From a virus: a stretch of 31,026 bases of DNA. Each line of letters opens with the position of its first letter. Position 1 is the stretch's first letter. Location: positions 1 through 31,026 of the IMG/VR virus record IMGVR_UViG_3300031688_000077; one strand, given 5' to 3'. Of this stretch, positions 6,723 through 14,902 are shown piece by piece. Position numbers and translations under genes: made by a program. The notes below the pieces were generated by a model that made no database searches, had not been told where the DNA came from, and saw only the letters and a program-made list of their open reading frames with translations.

Positions 6723-8312
6723 ATGGCATATCAAGATTTAGTAGGCTTATTAACAGGAACCCCTACTCAACCAATTCAGCCTGTTACAAGAAATCAAAGA
6801 CTTGCTCAAGGAGCCGCAGGTGGCGGTAGAGCCGTAGGTAAGATGTTTGGTAAACTGACAGGAAGAGAAGTTCCAGACAACCCTATGGAACAACTAGAAA
6901 AATTACTTCCTAAGATGAATCCTGAAAATCCTGACGATTTAAGTCAGCTTGCTAAGTTACAAATGTCTTCAGGAAATCAAGCAGGAGCCGCTAGAACATT
7001 AGCACAAAGACAAGCCATACTTAACAAAGAATCTGCTAGGGCTGAAAAACAAGAGGGAATAGATAAATTAAACCAACAACGTAAGGAATTTTCAGACTAC
7101 TTAGATAACACCTACCCTAATAAAGGTTATGGTGCATTAGCCTTACAGGGTTTAATTACTCCTACAAACATGAAAAACTTTATTAACGAAGCTGATACAA
7201 CTAAGTTAACTGATGATCAAAGAGAATATGCTCAAGCTAAAAGTCAAGGATTTGAAGGTTCTTTGTTAGCCTTTATGGACAGAAATGTTAACATAGGAGG
7301 GGCTAATTTAACATCCGAACAGAGACACGTGGCTCAGATTAACAAAGAAAACAAAGCTAAGGGGATTCCTGAAATATCTTTGTCATCTTTCTTAGAAAAA
7401 AAATCAGCCACTACTGCCAACTTGCCTGATAAAGTTAGAATATTTAACGAGGCTGTAAAAAATGGTTTTGACGGCAATTATTTAGCCTTTCAACAAGCAG
7501 AAGCAAAAGCAATTAGAGCCCCTAGTGAAGACGACAAAAGAGAAACAGTAACAGACAAAAATGGTTTTAAGCGTTATGTAGATGACGGAAAACTTGTTTT
7601 TCCTGAAGTAGCCTTAACACTTCAAAAAAATGCTGAGAGTGAAAAACAAAAACTAAAAGAGCAAAAAGAAAGCGCGATAGATTTTTTAACGAAGGCCGGA
7701 ATGACTGTTATTGCAGACAACTTAAAAAATAACCTAGTAGATGTTGCGAAAGCTATGGAATTAGCTGAGGTAGACCCTAGAATTACTACGTTAGCTAATA
7801 AGCATTTACAAAATTCTCTTGATTTAGGATCGCAGAGTGATTCAGCGGTTGATCTTTTGCTTACTTATAATGAGTTAGATATTAAGGCAGGAAAACCAGT
7901 AGAGATAAAAAGACAGTTAGAAGCTACTTTTGGTAAGGGCGATAAAAATAGATTACTTACTTTTTCTTATGCTGAAGGCCGGATTAAAGAGTCTAATATA
8001 TTATTGCCTCCGGGAACTGCAACAGAAATGGAAGTTAAACGCTCTGATGCAACACAGCCTGAAATAACCGAAGGCCCTGAGGTAATAAAAGGATATTTAT
8101 ACGGGAAAGCCAAGAAAAATGCTTTAGGGTCGGCTCAACAAAACGCGTTACAAAAATGGATAATTAATTACCAAGGCAACACTTCTGGTTTTATAGATTA
8201 TTGGAAGAGTGTGATTGCCGATAAAAAACAACTACAAGCAATTTTTGATAAAGCGGGTATACCGCCCAGTAAAAACTTTAAGCGTAAAGTACTAAGTGGG
8301 AGTGACATTTAA
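6723..8312 (+). CDS. Putative internal virion (core/ejection) protein
   Basis: 529 residues from ATG 6723, with a TAGGACATTATA leader giving an AGGA ribosome site. After a short basic, Gly-rich start (QGAAGGGRAVGKMFGKLTGRE) the protein is long, charged and helical, with many Lys/Gln/Glu stretches (for example KNAESEKQKLKEQKESAIDF). It lies in the late operon between two other internal-protein candidates, like T7 genes 14-16, and shares a start/stop overlap (TAATG at 8310-8314) with the next gene. No enzymatic motif is seen and no lytic transglycosylase signature was found. Its function as an ejected core component is inference. Confidence 0.55.
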   Translation: MAYQDLVGLLTGTPTQPIQPVTRNQRLAQGAAGGGRAVGKMFGKLTGREVPDNPMEQLEKLLPKMNPENPDDLSQLAKLQMSSGNQAGAARTLAQRQAILNKESARAEKQEGIDKLNQQRKEFSDYLDNTYPNKGYGALALQGLITPTNMKNFINEADTTKLTDDQREYAQAKSQGFEGSLLAFMDRNVNIGGANLTSEQRHVAQINKENKAKGIPEISLSSFLEKKSATTANLPDKVRIFNEAVKNGFDGNYLAFQQAEAKAIRAPSEDDKRETVTDKNGFKRYVDDGKLVFPEVALTLQKNAESEKQKLKEQKESAIDFLTKAGMTVIADNLKNNLVDVAKAMELAEVDPRITTLANKHLQNSLDLGSQSDSAVDLLLTYNELDIKAGKPVEIKRQLEATFGKGDKNRLLTFSYAEGRIKESNILLPPGTATEMEVKRSDATQPEITEGPEVIKGYLYGKAKKNALGSAQQNALQKWIINYQGNTSGFIDYWKSVIADKKQLQAIFDKAGIPPSKNFKRKVLSGSDI

Positions 8313-10294
8313 TGCCAAAAACTCTTGATTTACCAGATGGGACTATTGTTACTGATATACGTTCTTCAGCAACCACTGAGGAAATAGAAACATTTTTAGT
8401 AGGGCAAGGCGTTGTTCCTCCTTCTAACTTTGAACAGTTTCTGTACGAAGTAAACACCCCTGCCCGAAAGAAAGCATTACAAGACATAGAAGAAATTGAA
8501 GTAGACCCACAGACATACGCTGATTATATTACTCCTGCTTTAGAATTAACTTTAGGAATTCCTGCCGCTACTTTCGGAACAACTTTAGGAGGAGCAGGTG
8601 GTTTTGCTGTAGCAGGACCTGTGGGAGCCGCTGTAGGTGCAAATACCGTAGGTACTTTGTTTAGCGCGACTGCTGTAGGAACCGCTAATATCATAGGAGA
8701 AACTTTAGAGTCTTTAATAGAAGGTAGAAAAGTTGATCCTTCTTCTTCTTTTAAACAAGCTAAAGATGCCGCGCAAACAGACGCTATAATGAGTGCAGGA
8801 CTAGGTATTGTTCTTGGTGCAGGAGGAAAGTTATACAGGAAAGGAAAAGAAATTATAGGTGGTAAAAAAGGTCTTCCTGATGAAGATATAGAAATAATAA
8901 AAGAATTGCAGGGTGAATTAAAAGAAATTGACTCTACTCTTCAACCCCAAATGGTCGAACCTAAAAGAACTGCAACAGAAATATTAGGGTCGTTTGCTCG
9001 CGTTTCGCAAGTTACTAAAAGAACTGTAGAAAACTTGTTTGAGAGCTATGGGACGTACATGGGTAAACAAACAGAAAATTTAGTCAGTATGTTCAAAGGA
9101 GGTACTCCAAGAGAGCAAGGAGAAGTTCTTCAGTCTTTGATTAATCAAGTTGATACTGCTTTAGATGAGATAGTGTCTCCTGTGTATAAACAAATAGCTA
9201 AATCGGGAAAAGGAGTAGCTGTTCAAGCCAGAGAGAGAGCAAGACAGTCTGCTTTAGAGTTTAAACAAAAATTTAAAGGCGATCCTAAGTACAATAAAAA
9301 AACAGACGAGTGGGTAGAAACTTATCCAGCGTTGACAGGAAAGGCTTCTGCTCAAGTAAAAGAACTTGAAAACTTGCCAACTAATTTAAACTTTCAAGAA
9401 GCTCACGAAAGATTGTCTTCAGTCAAGCGAAGGCTACATGCCGCTAGAACTGCTTCTACCAAAGACCCTGACTATATTGAATCTCTTTCGTTAACTAGAG
9501 ACGCTTTACAAGACTCAATGCAAGAAGCCGCTAAAAAACTTAACCCTGCTTTAAAAAAACAATATGACGACGTAACTGCTTATTATGCTAAGGGACAAAA
9601 AGTAGTCAGTGATACATTCCTAGAAAAAGCAATGGATGTGTTAGACCCTTCCGAAATAGGGGCTATATTGACTAAGTCAGGTTTTACTGTAGGACTAGAT
9701 CAAGTAAACACACTTAAAAAATTAGCTTCCCAGTACGCCAAAGATTTACCTAAAGATTCTGTAGTGGGTAAAGAGTTGGCTAAACAGTTAAGAAAAACAG
9801 ACCCTATAGAAGGCATAAGGAAAGGGTTTTTAGAAGAGGCTTTAAAGTTTGAAGGGCGCGGAGGAGCTAAAAGCGTAGAACAGCTACAAGTAAAGTTAAA
9901 CGATCCTAAATTCAGGGCTACTTTTAAACACCTGTTTGCAGGAACGCCAGTAGAAAAGAAAGTGGATAAACTTATTAAAAAGCTATCTATACTCGAAAGA
10001 GGTGCTTCAGGAGGTGCAGGTTTTCAGTTGACAGTTGCACAAGCAGAGCAACAAGCCGCTAAAAATATAGCTACTGAGCCTTTAACCATAGCTAATCAAA
10101 TAATTAACTTCTTGCCAGGATTATTAGCTAGAAACAGTTTAAAGGCGAGTGAAATAGACAAGACAATTAACTTGATAGAGGCGGCTACAGAGGCTCAAAG
10201 AAGAGGAATAACATTAGGAAAAAACTATCAAGACACTCTTAAAAGCACAATGTTAGGTGTGAAAATAGGCGTTGGACTAGGTGCGTTCTTGTAA
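8312..10294 (+). CDS. Large internal virion / DNA-ejection protein
   Basis: 660 residues from ATG 8312. After an N-terminal region including FEQFLYEVNTPARKKALQDI there is a long Gly/Ala-rich hydrophobic segment (residues about 78-140, with GIPAATFGTTLGGAGGFAVAG, then VGAAVGANTVGTLFSATAVG), which could insert into or cross a membrane. The remainder is helical and charged, with many Lys/Glu/Gln residues, and ends in another hydrophobic stretch (MLGVKIGVGLGAFL). A Gly-zipper hydrophobic core within a long helical virion protein is typical of podovirus ejection proteins that build a channel across the envelope. It is the last gene of the plus-strand late block and is followed by a terminator 4 bases downstream. 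Confidence 0.6.
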   Translation: MPKTLDLPDGTIVTDIRSSATTEEIETFLVGQGVVPPSNFEQFLYEVNTPARKKALQDIEEIEVDPQTYADYITPALELTLGIPAATFGTTLGGAGGFAVAGPVGAAVGANTVGTLFSATAVGTANIIGETLESLIEGRKVDPSSSFKQAKDAAQTDAIMSAGLGIVLGAGGKLYRKGKEIIGGKKGLPDEDIEIIKELQGELKEIDSTLQPQMVEPKRTATEILGSFARVSQVTKRTVENLFESYGTYMGKQTENLVSMFKGGTPREQGEVLQSLINQVDTALDEIVSPVYKQIAKSGKGVAVQARERARQSALEFKQKFKGDPKYNKKTDEWVETYPALTGKASAQVKELENLPTNLNFQEAHERLSSVKRRLHAARTASTKDPDYIESLSLTRDALQDSMQEAAKKLNPALKKQYDDVTAYYAKGQKVVSDTFLEKAMDVLDPSEIGAILTKSGFTVGLDQVNTLKKLASQYAKDLPKDSVVGKELAKQLRKTDPIEGIRKGFLEEALKFEGRGGAKSVEQLQVKLNDPKFRATFKHLFAGTPVEKKVDKLIKKLSILERGASGGAGFQLTVAQAEQQAAKNIATEPLTIANQIINFLPGLLARNSLKASEIDKTINLIEAATEAQRRGITLGKNYQDTLKSTMLGVKIGVGLGAFL

Positions 10295-10297
10295 ACA

Positions 10298-10332
10298 AAA
10301 AGCCCCTTAGGTTTCTCTCCTAGGGGGCTTTT
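10298..10332. terminator. Bidirectional rho-independent terminator
   Basis: Arms AAAAGCCCCTTAGG (10298-10311) and CCTAGGGGGCTTTT (10319-10332) pair over 14 positions with one G-U, closing a 7-base loop. A-rich and T-rich flanks give a U-tract in both directions. It lies exactly where plus-strand late genes and minus-strand early genes converge, so it probably stops both. Confidence 0.9.
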
Positions 10333-10349
10333 GTATACTACAGTATACA
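10332..10349. repeat. 18-bp perfect palindrome with 2-bp centre
   Basis: TGTATACT (10332-10339) and AGTATACA (10342-10349) are exact inverted repeats around AC. It abuts the terminator at the convergence point, just after the stop of the RNR gene (which is on the minus strand). GTATAC also occurs near 21410, 22124 and 22158 in the control region. It could be a dimeric-protein site or a short second hairpin; the function is unknown. Confidence 0.5.
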
Positions 10350-10373
10350 TTGTAAACTATAAGAAACAATACG

Positions 10374-12251
10374 CTACACTATTTCACATGCACCACCCAC
10401 ACAGGCTAACTCTTGACTGCCTGTTGTATTATCCTCTTGTTCAAAGTGAACAAGGTCATTCCAATCTACACCTTTTGGCATCTCTGCTAGTAGTCTTTTA
10501 TATTCATCAGCATTGATGTCCTCATAGGGGGCTTGTTGATAAACATGATCACTAACTGGCAACAAACTAATACCACTACAGATGTCAAAGTTATCCCATA
10601 TCCATTGAGCAACTTGCAGGAACTCGCTATCTGTATAATAAACAGTGATGCTTGGCTTATGCTCACACCAATGGTTCTGGTATGTCTTCCATAAAGCTAA
10701 CTGTTGCATTGCTCCAACTTGCTTAACAGTTGTACTAGACTTAGGCGCTTGTACAGGGAAACTAAACACAGAGGAACTGGGTGACATAACATCTTGTTCT
10801 ACTGGGAATCCCTTTGCTTCCATAAAGATTGCAAGTGGGTCTTTCTTATCGCTACGTACCCTTCTAATGTAGTGCTTAGAGAAACGAGGGTGTATCCCAG
10901 AAGCACTGTCAACAAGCTGAGATACAGTACCGCTTGGCTTAACAGCCGTAATAGCTGTAGACTGATTAATACCAAGTTTCTCAGCCCATTTCTTATTAAC
11001 TTTAACGGCCACATCTTTTAGTTCCTCTAACCACTCTACGGTTTTATCTGACGCTGTTCCAATAACAGGGTGATCCATAATGCCTGTCATACTCACGCCC
11101 AACAATGCTTCTTCTTCTGTGTTCTTCTTCCAAATATTACGTAGGTATCTAAAGTCAGTCAAGGTTGCCTGTAGTGTGCCTATCATAGCCGCCACTTCTA
11201 CCTTAGCCTTGAGAGTCTTTAGCGTATCATCAGCACGTACTACCACCTCACTAAGGTTGCAAAACTGGTTACTACGTAATATGATCTCCGAACATGGATT
11301 TGTACCAAAGTCCTGATCAGCATCCCTACGTCCATTACGTGCGGCAATCTTCTGTGCCGCTACACGGCTAAAGATACCACGCTCACCTGCTTTAGACTCG
11401 TACATGGTCTGCATCTCTGACAGGAACGATTGGAAGTCAGGCTTCTCTGTGTACGCTACACTGTTGTTAGCCAATGCACGTTGTCCTTCATTTCGCCACC
11501 AATCACCTGACTTAGCCTTAGCCATGCGCTGATCAGACAGATTAGACAAGCTTATTAATGCTGAACGTCTAACGCCACCTACAACAACTATATCTGCAAT
11601 CTTACAAACAATATCATGGCACTCAATGGATGTCAGCTTACGACCCTTAGCTTTCTGAAAGACTTCAATACAGAAGTTAAATAAATCTATCAAAGGCTCT
11701 GGGCCTGATGCACGACCACCAAAGGTCTTAAGTCTCTCTCCTGACCCTCTAACTCTGCTTACGTCCCACTGAGGTATCTTACCTGCGTACAACATAGCGA
11801 TTAACTCACGGAATGCGGAAGCCCATCCAATCTTGCTGTCCGACACTACGATGAGGCTGTCAGTCTTGTGGAATGACTCAGCAATCTCAGGTAGCTTAGT
11901 GATGAAGTTACGTTCAACACTAAAGCCTACACCTGTGCCGCACATCAAGACATACATCAACTCATCAAAGCTTCGTGGAGAGTCGATATGCAAGTAGCTA
12001 CAGTTAAACCCTGCTACGTTGTCTTTGTCTAAGGCTACCCCTGCTGTCATCATACAACGCATAGACGGCATGACTTCTAGGTTATGGATAGCATCATACA
12101 ACTTCTGTCCTTCTTTGGCTGTGATCTGGTCACGGTCTTTCCAAAATGAAACATAGCGATTGACTGTCTCACTCCAAGTCTCTCTGCGGCTTTCATCTGG
12201 CATCCAACGTGCGTAACGGCTCTTGTGTATAAACTGCTGATACTGATCCAT
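10374..12251 (-). CDS. nrdJ: Class II (adenosylcobalamin-dependent) ribonucleotide triphosphate reductase
   Basis: 625 residues, monomeric RTPR type. The enzyme reduces ribonucleotides to deoxyribonucleotides using a thiyl radical generated from adenosylcobalamin, supplying precursors for phage DNA synthesis without oxygen dependence. Visible residues: Cys84 in FNCSY (redox cysteine), the NPCSEIIL active-site motif (Asn318, thiyl Cys320, Glu322), Cys331 in QFCNLSE (redox partner) and the C-terminal Cys617-x4-Cys622 shuttle pair (CVGGAC), as in the Lactobacillus leichmannii enzyme. Length is slightly below the bacterial enzyme's roughly 740. ATG 12251 follows AGGAG by 8 bases and overlaps the upstream stop (TAATG). 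It is the last gene of the minus-strand operon before a strong terminator. The host must supply or import B12 (inference). Confidence 0.95.
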   Translation of the reverse strand: MDQYQQFIHKSRYARWMPDESRRETWSETVNRYVSFWKDRDQITAKEGQKLYDAIHNLEVMPSMRCMMTAGVALDKDNVAGFNCSYLHIDSPRSFDELMYVLMCGTGVGFSVERNFITKLPEIAESFHKTDSLIVVSDSKIGWASAFRELIAMLYAGKIPQWDVSRVRGSGERLKTFGGRASGPEPLIDLFNFCIEVFQKAKGRKLTSIECHDIVCKIADIVVVGGVRRSALISLSNLSDQRMAKAKSGDWWRNEGQRALANNSVAYTEKPDFQSFLSEMQTMYESKAGERGIFSRVAAQKIAARNGRRDADQDFGTNPCSEIILRSNQFCNLSEVVVRADDTLKTLKAKVEVAAMIGTLQATLTDFRYLRNIWKKNTEEEALLGVSMTGIMDHPVIGTASDKTVEWLEELKDVAVKVNKKWAEKLGINQSTAITAVKPSGTVSQLVDSASGIHPRFSKHYIRRVRSDKKDPLAIFMEAKGFPVEQDVMSPSSSVFSFPVQAPKSSTTVKQVGAMQQLALWKTYQNHWCEHKPSITVYYTDSEFLQVAQWIWDNFDICSGISLLPVSDHVYQQAPYEDINADEYKRLLAEMPKGVDWNDLVHFEQEDNTTGSQELACVGGACEIV

Positions 12252-12595
12252 TAATTATTCTCCTCTGCAACCATTACGGTTAATTTGTTTAGATACCATG
12301 TGGCTTTCTGTAGGTCTTCTACTTGCTTGCCTTTGTAATCATAACGCCATAAGTATTTCAGACAGTTGCCTTTGAGATACCCTTTAAACGCTACTGAGGA
12401 CATGGACTCTTCTATTGCCTCAATACACTCAATATTGCCTGTGTTGTAATGCTTGGGCTTATTAACTACATCCTCAAGCTCATTGTCCGCTATGTCGTGG
12501 TAGGCTTTCATAGCTTTATCTATTGAAGGCACGATAGCAGGGTGTTCTTTACGTAGTCTGTCCCACTCAGCAGGTGTTGCGTCATTAAGTCTCAT
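12251..12595 (-). CDS. DUF3310 family protein
   Basis: 114 residues from ATG 12595, with an AGGAA site about 8 bases upstream; an in-frame TTG lies one codon earlier. Residues from about 46 carry NKPKHYNTGNIECIEAI, then FKGYLKGNCLKYLWRY and later DLQKATWYLNKL, the standard DUF3310 signature found in many phages. Proteins with it are sometimes annotated as nucleotide-kinase-like, but no biochemical activity should be assumed. It sits between the RNR and a small unknown gene in the nucleotide/replication operon, which fits a role in nucleotide metabolism or its control (inference). Confidence 0.85.
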   Translation of the reverse strand: MRLNDATPAEWDRLRKEHPAIVPSIDKAMKAYHDIADNELEDVVNKPKHYNTGNIECIEAIEESMSSVAFKGYLKGNCLKYLWRYDYKGKQVEDLQKATWYLNKLTVMVAEENN

Positions 12596-12767
12596 CAATC
12601 ATTTCCTCATCTTTAAATTCTTCAGCAAACTCATCAAAGTTTCTGATAAGCCTATGTTCAAAAGCCTCTAACAAATCTTTAGTGCTGATGTCTAGCATTT
12701 CAAGGACTAACAACTCATCTACATTTATTATAATCTTTTCTTTAAGTTCTTCAAGTGTTAAGGACAT
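12585..12767 (-). CDS. Small acidic hypothetical protein (60 aa)
   Basis: 60 residues from ATG 12767, overlapping both neighbours (10 bases with the endonuclease gene, 11 with the DUF3310 gene). The product is acidic and helical: LEELKEKIIINVDELLVLEMLDIS, then TKDLLEAFEHRLIRNFDEFAEEF. The pattern of a Val-Asp-rich segment followed by LLEAFE.RL..NFDEF resembles many unnamed phage proteins next to resolvase or exonuclease genes. No function is known to me. Confidence 0.7.
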   Translation of the reverse strand: MSLTLEELKEKIIINVDELLVLEMLDISTKDLLEAFEHRLIRNFDEFAEEFKDEEMIDET

Positions 12768-13135
12768 GGCTTCTTCTTCCCTTTAATATACTTTGTCATT
12801 TCCTTTGCTGTGTCAACCGTGTAGTGCTTAAAGTTATTCTTCTCACACCACTCGCCCATTGTAATCTTGCCGCCTTTCCTTACCTTCTTGCTTGGGTTGC
12901 TCAGGACAAACACTAGTTCCCAGTTGTCGAGACTATCTCGCACCGCTGTATACTTCTGTGTATCACCCGCCCTAAAGAACCCCTTGCACTCTATCAATAC
13001 CTTCTTGTCTTCATGTACAAAGTCCGGTATGTACTTCCTGTGTGTCGTATAAGGTAAGCTGTAAGGCTCAAACTTATACTGACCGTCTAACTTCTCTGAT
13101 AAGTTCTTCTCAAGTCCTGATCTAAACTGAGCCAT
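12758..13135 (-). CDS. Endonuclease I / Holliday-junction resolvase (T7 gp3-like)
   Basis: 125 residues from ATG 13135, with AGGAG 8 bases upstream. It matches T7 endonuclease I along its length: FRSGLEKNLSEKL, PYTTHRKYIPDF, VLIECKGFF and a C-terminal G-x2-T/I-M-x-E-W/F-C-E-K. Active-site residues equivalent to T7 Glu20, Asp55, Glu65 and Lys67 appear as Glu9, Asp38, Glu49 and Lys51. The enzyme cleaves branched DNA, resolving recombination and replication intermediates and helping degrade host DNA. Neighbours are the FEN-type exonuclease and DNA polymerase, as in T7-like replication modules. Confidence 0.92.
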   Translation of the reverse strand: MAQFRSGLEKNLSEKLDGQYKFEPYSLPYTTHRKYIPDFVHEDKKVLIECKGFFRAGDTQKYTAVRDSLDNWELVFVLSNPSKKVRKGGKITMGEWCEKNNFKHYTVDTAKEMTKYIKGKKKPCP

Positions 13136-13877
13136 TCAGAGTCTCCTCTAAGTTCAACCTACGAAAGCCACCCCAATCCCTACGCATATAGATCAAGTTC
13201 CAACATACCTCTAGCCTGTCCTGCCAATCATCAGGGTGAGCCTTTTGCCACGCCTCTTGTACCTTAGCAAGCATGTCAGGCTTATGGACATCAGCTAGTA
13301 GCTTCTCTGCTCTCTTAACGCCAATGCCTACAAGACCTTGAATGTTATCGGTAGAGTCTCCTGTAAGCATCTGTAAGCACATCTTATAGTAGCCTTGGTC
13401 TTTACACACATGGTATAAAGTTTCTTTGTTAAAGTTATAATGCCAACCCTCTACCATGTCAATGTCTTTATCTATGTGAGCAATGACAAAGTGTTCCTTG
13501 GCATCTAAAGACTCTTGCGCCCATATACTTACTACATCATCTGCTTCACAGTTGTCAGACTTGAAGTGTCCTAAGCCATAAGCGTACTCATTAATTGCCT
13601 TGCGTCTTTCCGTCAGCTTGGGATCAGGGTCTTCTTCGCCTTGTTGTTTTCGGTTGTTCTTATAATCCTCAGCTATCTCATAACGAAAGTTACCTGAGCC
13701 TTTGATAGCTACGAACACTTCACTACTACAAGTGTCCCATCCTATCTTCTCTATCTCCTCATCATAATACTTCTTAGCTATCTCTAAACTAATGCCCTTC
13801 ATAGCTATCCGGTAGATAATTGAATCAGCATCAATAAAGCATTTTTCAAAGGGCTTACCTTTTGGTTTAGTATTCAT
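13122..13877 (-). CDS. 5'-3' exonuclease (FEN superfamily, T7 gp6-like)
   Basis: 251 residues from ATG 13877 (GGAAG ribosome site), overlapping the GIY-YIG gene by 11 bases. Visible metal-binding motifs: FIDADSIIYR (Asp16, Asp18), CEADDVV (Glu111, Asp113, Asp114), HIDKDID (Asp136, Asp138) and LTGDSTDNIQGLVGIGVKRA (Asp174, Asp177 and a helix-hairpin-helix-like GxGxKxA). It removes 5' ends of DNA, for RNA primer removal, host-DNA degradation or recombination. Length is somewhat below T7 gp6 (about 300). Next to endonuclease I and Pol I-type polymerase, the family role is clear. Confidence 0.92.
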   Translation of the reverse strand: MNTKPKGKPFEKCFIDADSIIYRIAMKGISLEIAKKYYDEEIEKIGWDTCSSEVFVAIKGSGNFRYEIAEDYKNNRKQQGEEDPDPKLTERRKAINEYAYGLGHFKSDNCEADDVVSIWAQESLDAKEHFVIAHIDKDIDMVEGWHYNFNKETLYHVCKDQGYYKMCLQMLTGDSTDNIQGLVGIGVKRAEKLLADVHKPDMLAKVQEAWQKAHPDDWQDRLEVCWNLIYMRRDWGGFRRLNLEETLNGSV

Positions 13878-14346
13878 GTATCACTTCCAGTATTAGCTCG
13901 TTAGCTATAGCGTGTGGTAATCTAAACCACTCGTTGATGTTGTTACACTCTTTGGCTAGTCTTGCGTGTGCCACTGATTCCCCTGCCCTTCTATCGTTTA
14001 CTTCATAAGAATACAATAAACTATAATCTCTAAACGGTGAGGATGTTTGATAATTCTTAAGCCTATCCTGTGAGTCTACAGCCATGCCTACCTTTACCCA
14101 CTCAGGCCACGCTTTGTTAGTAATTATATAAACCTCACCCTCTGCACTGTCCTTGTAGTTTTCCAAGGAACTAAAGGCCGCTTGCTCAAACCCTTTGTAG
14201 CGTCCTGCTTTGTACAGGGGGTGTGTCTTCTTAACTTCCTTACCGTTTACCCACATACGTTTGGCATCCCTTGCCTGCACTGCGGATTTATTGTCCTTGT
14301 AGTACTTACCCTTATGGGTAATGGGGGACGTTTCTTGTATGTTCAA
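13867..14346 (-). CDS. GIY-YIG-type nuclease-domain protein (T5orf172/MUG113-like)
   Basis: 159 residues. The start is TTG 14346, with GGAG 8 bases upstream and no nearby ATG. Residues 1-60 are basic and polar, including KYYKDNKSAVQARDAKRMWVNGKE, possibly a DNA-recognition region. Residues 71-140 form a compact GIY-YIG-like domain: EVYIITN (Tyr73), VKVGMA (85-90), DRLKNYQTSSP (Arg95), a GESVAHARL helix (Glu123, His127) and NEWFRLP (Glu139). These correspond to the V/G-Y-x-I/Y ... K-V/I-G ... R ... E/H pattern of T5orf172-type nucleases. It may be a free-standing homing-like endonuclease or a host-directed nuclease placed between polymerase and exonuclease genes. Confidence 0.75.
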   Translation of the reverse strand: MNIQETSPITHKGKYYKDNKSAVQARDAKRMWVNGKEVKKTHPLYKAGRYKGFEQAAFSSLENYKDSAEGEVYIITNKAWPEWVKVGMAVDSQDRLKNYQTSSPFRDYSLLYSYEVNDRRAGESVAHARLAKECNNINEWFRLPHAIANELILEVIHEY

Positions 14347-14348
14347 TT

Positions 14349-14876
14349 TTAAAACTCCTGTTCAACTTTATGTTTAAATTTATGTTGCATGAGCCTTAAC
14401 CATAAACTCTCTATTGAAAATAATTCATCGTGTTGTACGTAAAGCCTATCACCATATCCAAAATTGTGGGTATGACAGTTATCTTCAAAGCTATTCCGAT
14501 CTATCCAACCGTTTACACGCATGACATCTGGGTCTTCAGTTCGACCCACCAAAACACCAAACTCTGACTTAAATTTTGGCATAGAGTCAAAAATCAACTT
14601 ACCGTACTCACTATTAGTAAATTTAACGTCAATGGTGAGATCATCAAACCAAAGATCGACACCACCATCTGTAGCGACATTAATGACAGGTAGTTCTAAA
14701 TCAAATAATCTGGCAACAGCAAATTCTGCTTTAAAACCATATACATTGGCCTCAACTCTAGACTGTCTTTTGTTGTCCAATCTAGGTTTAAAACCTTGCA
14801 TCTCACACAGCTTAACAGTATCAGCACCCATAAGTTGACAGGTGTGTGAATCTTGTTTACTTAGCCTGATTTTCAT
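14349..14876 (-). CDS. PD-(D/E)XK-like nuclease candidate
   Basis: 175 residues from ATG 14876, which has GTGGAG 6 bases upstream; the frame also allows GTG at 14888. Residues 47-90 read GFKAEFAVARLFD, then GGVDLWFDDLTIDVKFTN: Glu51 in a helix, Asp74 after GG, and Asp83-x-Lys85. That spacing is the PD-(D/E)XK restriction-endonuclease-like core (E ... D ... D/E-x-K). Other parts are unremarkable. It abuts the GIY-YIG gene (2 bases between), so two nuclease candidates sit together inside the replication operon. Target and role are unknown; host-DNA breakdown or exclusion of rivals are possibilities. Confidence 0.6.
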   Translation of the reverse strand: MKIRLSKQDSHTCQLMGADTVKLCEMQGFKPRLDNKRQSRVEANVYGFKAEFAVARLFDLELPVINVATDGGVDLWFDDLTIDVKFTNSEYGKLIFDSMPKFKSEFGVLVGRTEDPDVMRVNGWIDRNSFEDNCHTHNFGYGDRLYVQHDELFSIESLWLRLMQHKFKHKVEQEF

Positions 14877-14902
14877 TTTAATCTCCACTTATCTTAGTAG
14901 AA

